NCBI GenBank assembly: GCA_002633005.1
Contig: NMRA01000096.1
Span: 885,691-949,690, forward strand
Direction: 5' to 3'
Origin: Phoronis australis
Taxonomy: Eukaryota; Phoronida; Phoronidae
DNA: 64,000 nt
Shown here: positions 61,842-64,000 of the stretch, one piece after another
How positions within the stretch are numbered: the first letter of the stretch is position 1
Layout: the number at the start of each line of letters is the position of its first letter
Made by a program: the position numbers and the translations under genes
The notes under the pieces: generated by a model
What the model saw: the letters and a program-made list of their open reading frames with translations, nothing else
What the model was told of the DNA's origin: nothing
Databases searched by the model: none

Positions 61842-62992
61842 CTGCAAAACAAACAGCCAATATCATTGTCGTCAAGCAGTCATAAACACAAGACGCAGTG
61901 TAATACCAATCCACTGCATCAGTCACAAATTATTTATACTCGATCTACTGACAAAGTATTAGAAAGCAAAAAGCAGATTTGACTTTTTTGCAGCAACGAG
62001 TTTGAATTTTGCACCGATTAATCTGCCTTAGATTTATTCTCGAAAGTTTGAAAATCTATGCTTGCAACTTATAGAGGATTAGGGATTTCTTAAACAAATT
62101 AGCTCATTTTGGACTTCTGGCATCAATGCATTTACATGAAAGTATGGACATGAGCCTTCAGCACATTAAATTTTGTAACCCCCATCAAGTCTGAGTTTCC
62201 TACAGAAATCAACAATGGAAAGGTCACTGACATGGTTTTGCTGTTGAAACAGACAGACATACTAGTAATGAAATCAAAATGCAAGGGTTAATGCAGAATA
62301 AAAGTTTAATGTTATTAATTTGGAAATGTCACTTTGTCTTGTCAGGACACACAAGAGGCAGAGCAACTGGCCACAGTACAGACAACGTTGCTTAAAGTTG
62401 TTTGGAATTGGTTCCAAATAAATGAACCAGAGGCACTCTAACCACCCGCTTACAAGATACCATAGAAGAGTGTCATACGACGAGTACCTGCTAAAATTAA
62501 AAGTGCCTGTGGGTGAATGGGTGAACCCTGTTTCTTGACAACAACTGCTTAACTTTACAAGTGTTGTGACAAGTGACTTCTGATATGACTTAGTCGCATA
62601 AAGCCTCCCTAGTAGTAAACTGCTTGCCATGCGACAATTGAGTGAACAATTTGAACGCTCGGCTCTCATGCAAGCAACACCAGTTCAAGTCTCAGTGTGT
62701 CAAAAGACTTTTCAACATTAGCCCCCAATAACGGTAGTACCCAAGACCAGACCGAACGTCAACACTCCACTCAGGGCATTCCGAAGCAGGGCTCTGCCTC
62801 CAGCAACTTGAGTGGGAATCCAGACCAGAATCAGAGATGTAGCCGACCATAGAATGGAGAGGAGTGTTGTAACACATATCTTTGGGGTGTGAAGCCTTTA
62901 AGTCTATAAATTGCTTGTCAAGCAGTAATTGCCTGAATGGTTTGGATGCTCAGCTCTCTAGCGGGAAACCTCAGTTCCACTTTCTTGGTGTC
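61842..62992. other. 5' intron region of CCSAP with SINE-like pieces
   Basis: Probably within the CCSAP 5' UTR intron. Segments at about 62610-62700 and 62905-62985 are related to each other (actgcttgccatgcgac/attgcttgtcaagcag, then a gctcrgctctc block). Both contain a degenerate B-box (AGTTCAAGTC in the first), so they may be two decayed SINE copies. Confidence 0.3.
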
Positions 62993-63242
62993 CATAGGCG
63001 GATTTAAGGCCCCCCCCCCTTGGCTGCTGCAGTAAAAATAAAACAGCAAGAGTGCGAGGCAATTAACCAGGGGCTAACACAACATTTTGATGTGTTGAGG
63101 GAATCCCCGTTTTTTTTTAATCCTTCGAATTGATTCTTAGTAGTAGCCATGCTTACCCGAAAGTTATCGTGTTTTGCATGGTTGCCCCAGACATGTTGAG
63201 CCCCCACCCCCTTATGTCCTTATGATATCCTATCTGCCACTG
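62993..63242 (+). mobile_element. MITE of the GGCGGAT family, copy 5
   Basis: Starts CATAGGCGGATTTAAGG and ends CCTATCTGCCACTG. The direct repeat GTGTC flanks it (62988-62992 and 63243-63247). Confidence 0.8.
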
Positions 63243-63888
63243 GTGTCAACAGAATTTTCAACACGACTTAAACTGGGAGTTGAACCGATCATAGGCATTT
63301 AAATGGGAAATTTGGAAGAGAGACAAGACCGAACAAGTATGCCTTGGACATTGGCAATCAGCAACATTTTCTTCTCGTTCTCTTCACTGACTTCACTCCG
63401 ACACTCGTTACTCGACTTGTCGGTGTCGCCGGTCGAAGACAAAACTACTGTCTGTACTTTACCGTTTAATCAAAGTTAGCGAAACGGGTAAGTAAAATTC
63501 AGATAGCTAAAGTTTATACCTGCCGCAGTACCCCGGTTATCTATTGTCAGATAGTGTATCACTGCAATGTGACGCAAACAAATGTTGAAAACGATTCATA
63601 AAACCGCGCTTCCTTGTTTTGAGCTTCAAAATTTATATCACGTGACCGTGCTGGCCTCGGTTTGGTAGAACGTGTGGCATTTGAATAGTGGCACAAAACT
63701 CAAATTACAACAAAATAATTGTTTTGTATCATCTTTTGTTGCAGTTCAGCTCTTTTTATCATAAAAAGAGGAATAAGTGGGCTAAATACACTAAATCTAC
63801 AAATAATCAGTTGACTTTAATTTCCTGTCTTGTCATTGCCTTAGGACAAATAGGACACGGATTTTTGGACGGAGCTGAGGCTACCACT
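63243..63888. promoter_or_regulatory. Divergent CCSAP/NAA20 upstream region
   Basis: Contains a likely non-coding first exon of NAA20 ending at 63487 (ACGG/gtaagt). Its intron ends with a ccttag acceptor at 63844. A TCACGTGAC E-box lies near 63639. The CCSAP first exon should also lie here or nearby but I could not place it. Confidence 0.4.
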
Positions 63889-63941
63889 ATGACGACTCTC
63901 AGGCCTTTTACTTGTGAAGACATGTTTAGGTTCAATAATGT
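63889..63941 (+). CDS. NAA20: NatB catalytic subunit, first coding exon (partial)
   Basis: Frame MTTLRPFTCEDMFRFNNV, ending at a strong donor (AATGT/gtaagt, 63942), phase 2. The human protein begins MTTLRAFTCDDLFRFNN, so identity is nearly certain despite the short exon. NAA20 with NAA25 acetylates N-termini beginning Met-Asp, Met-Glu, Met-Asn or Met-Gln on ribosomes. The remaining exons, including the GNAT acetyl-CoA loop, lie beyond the window. A non-coding exon ending at 63487 and an acceptor at 63844 are proposed for the 5' UTR. Confidence 0.85.
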
Positions 63942-64000
63942 GTAAGTTCCTTGAAAAAAGAACAGTGAAAACAGGCAGGTCGCCTGTCTTCACATCTGAG

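Overview
The window is animal nuclear DNA: genes are split by short GT-AG introns, coding density is low, and the rest is mostly repeats. The recognisable genes are Rab4, CCSAP (centriole, cilia and spindle-associated protein), NAA20 (catalytic subunit of the NatB N-terminal acetyltransferase), two Arf-family GTPases and a stand-alone ATP-grasp ligase. Rab4 and CCSAP are also neighbours on human chromosome 1q42 as I recall it. With an invertebrate-style repeat load and apparently high polymorphism, this suggests a marine invertebrate deuterostome (a lancelet or hemichordate would fit). The species cannot be fixed from the sequence alone.

Layout. 1-7.6 kb: no gene; a repeat at 1293-3279 carries tandem subrepeats, each with a CTCF-like motif. 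7.6-11.0 kb: a 1.4 kb direct duplication of unknown function. 11.0-17.2 kb: nothing recognised. 17.2-34.6 kb (minus strand): a four-exon, 454-residue ATP-grasp ligase (34626 down to 23797) whose last two exons are repeated at 22191-17312. The two repeat units meet exactly at a single N, and the left unit alone holds a 1.7 kb LINE fragment, so they look like unmerged alleles rather than a true tandem duplication. 31.9-39.6 kb: inverted minisatellites, MITEs and palindromes.

39.6-47.7 kb (minus strand): two tandem Arf-like genes, with MITEs at the unit edges. The left copy has an altered P-loop and an interrupted exon 2; the right copy is intact with 194 residues. Only 481 bp separate the start codon of the right copy from that of Rab4, which runs the other way (47888-56758, seven coding exons, 211 residues). 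Introns 2 and 5 of Rab4 hold two more copies of the CTCF-motif repeat, inverted relative to the copy at 1.3 kb. CCSAP (minus, three coding exons, 252 residues) follows tail-to-tail with Rab4, and NAA20 starts head-to-head with CCSAP at 63889 and leaves the window.

The genes do not form one pathway. Rab4 and Arf proteins are membrane-traffic GTPases, CCSAP acts at centrioles and cilia, NAA20 modifies nascent proteins, and the ATP-grasp enzyme probably makes an amide or peptide bond. The strongest unusual signals are the CTCF-motif satellite element, the uncharacterised ATP-grasp ligase, and the assembly-sensitive duplications.
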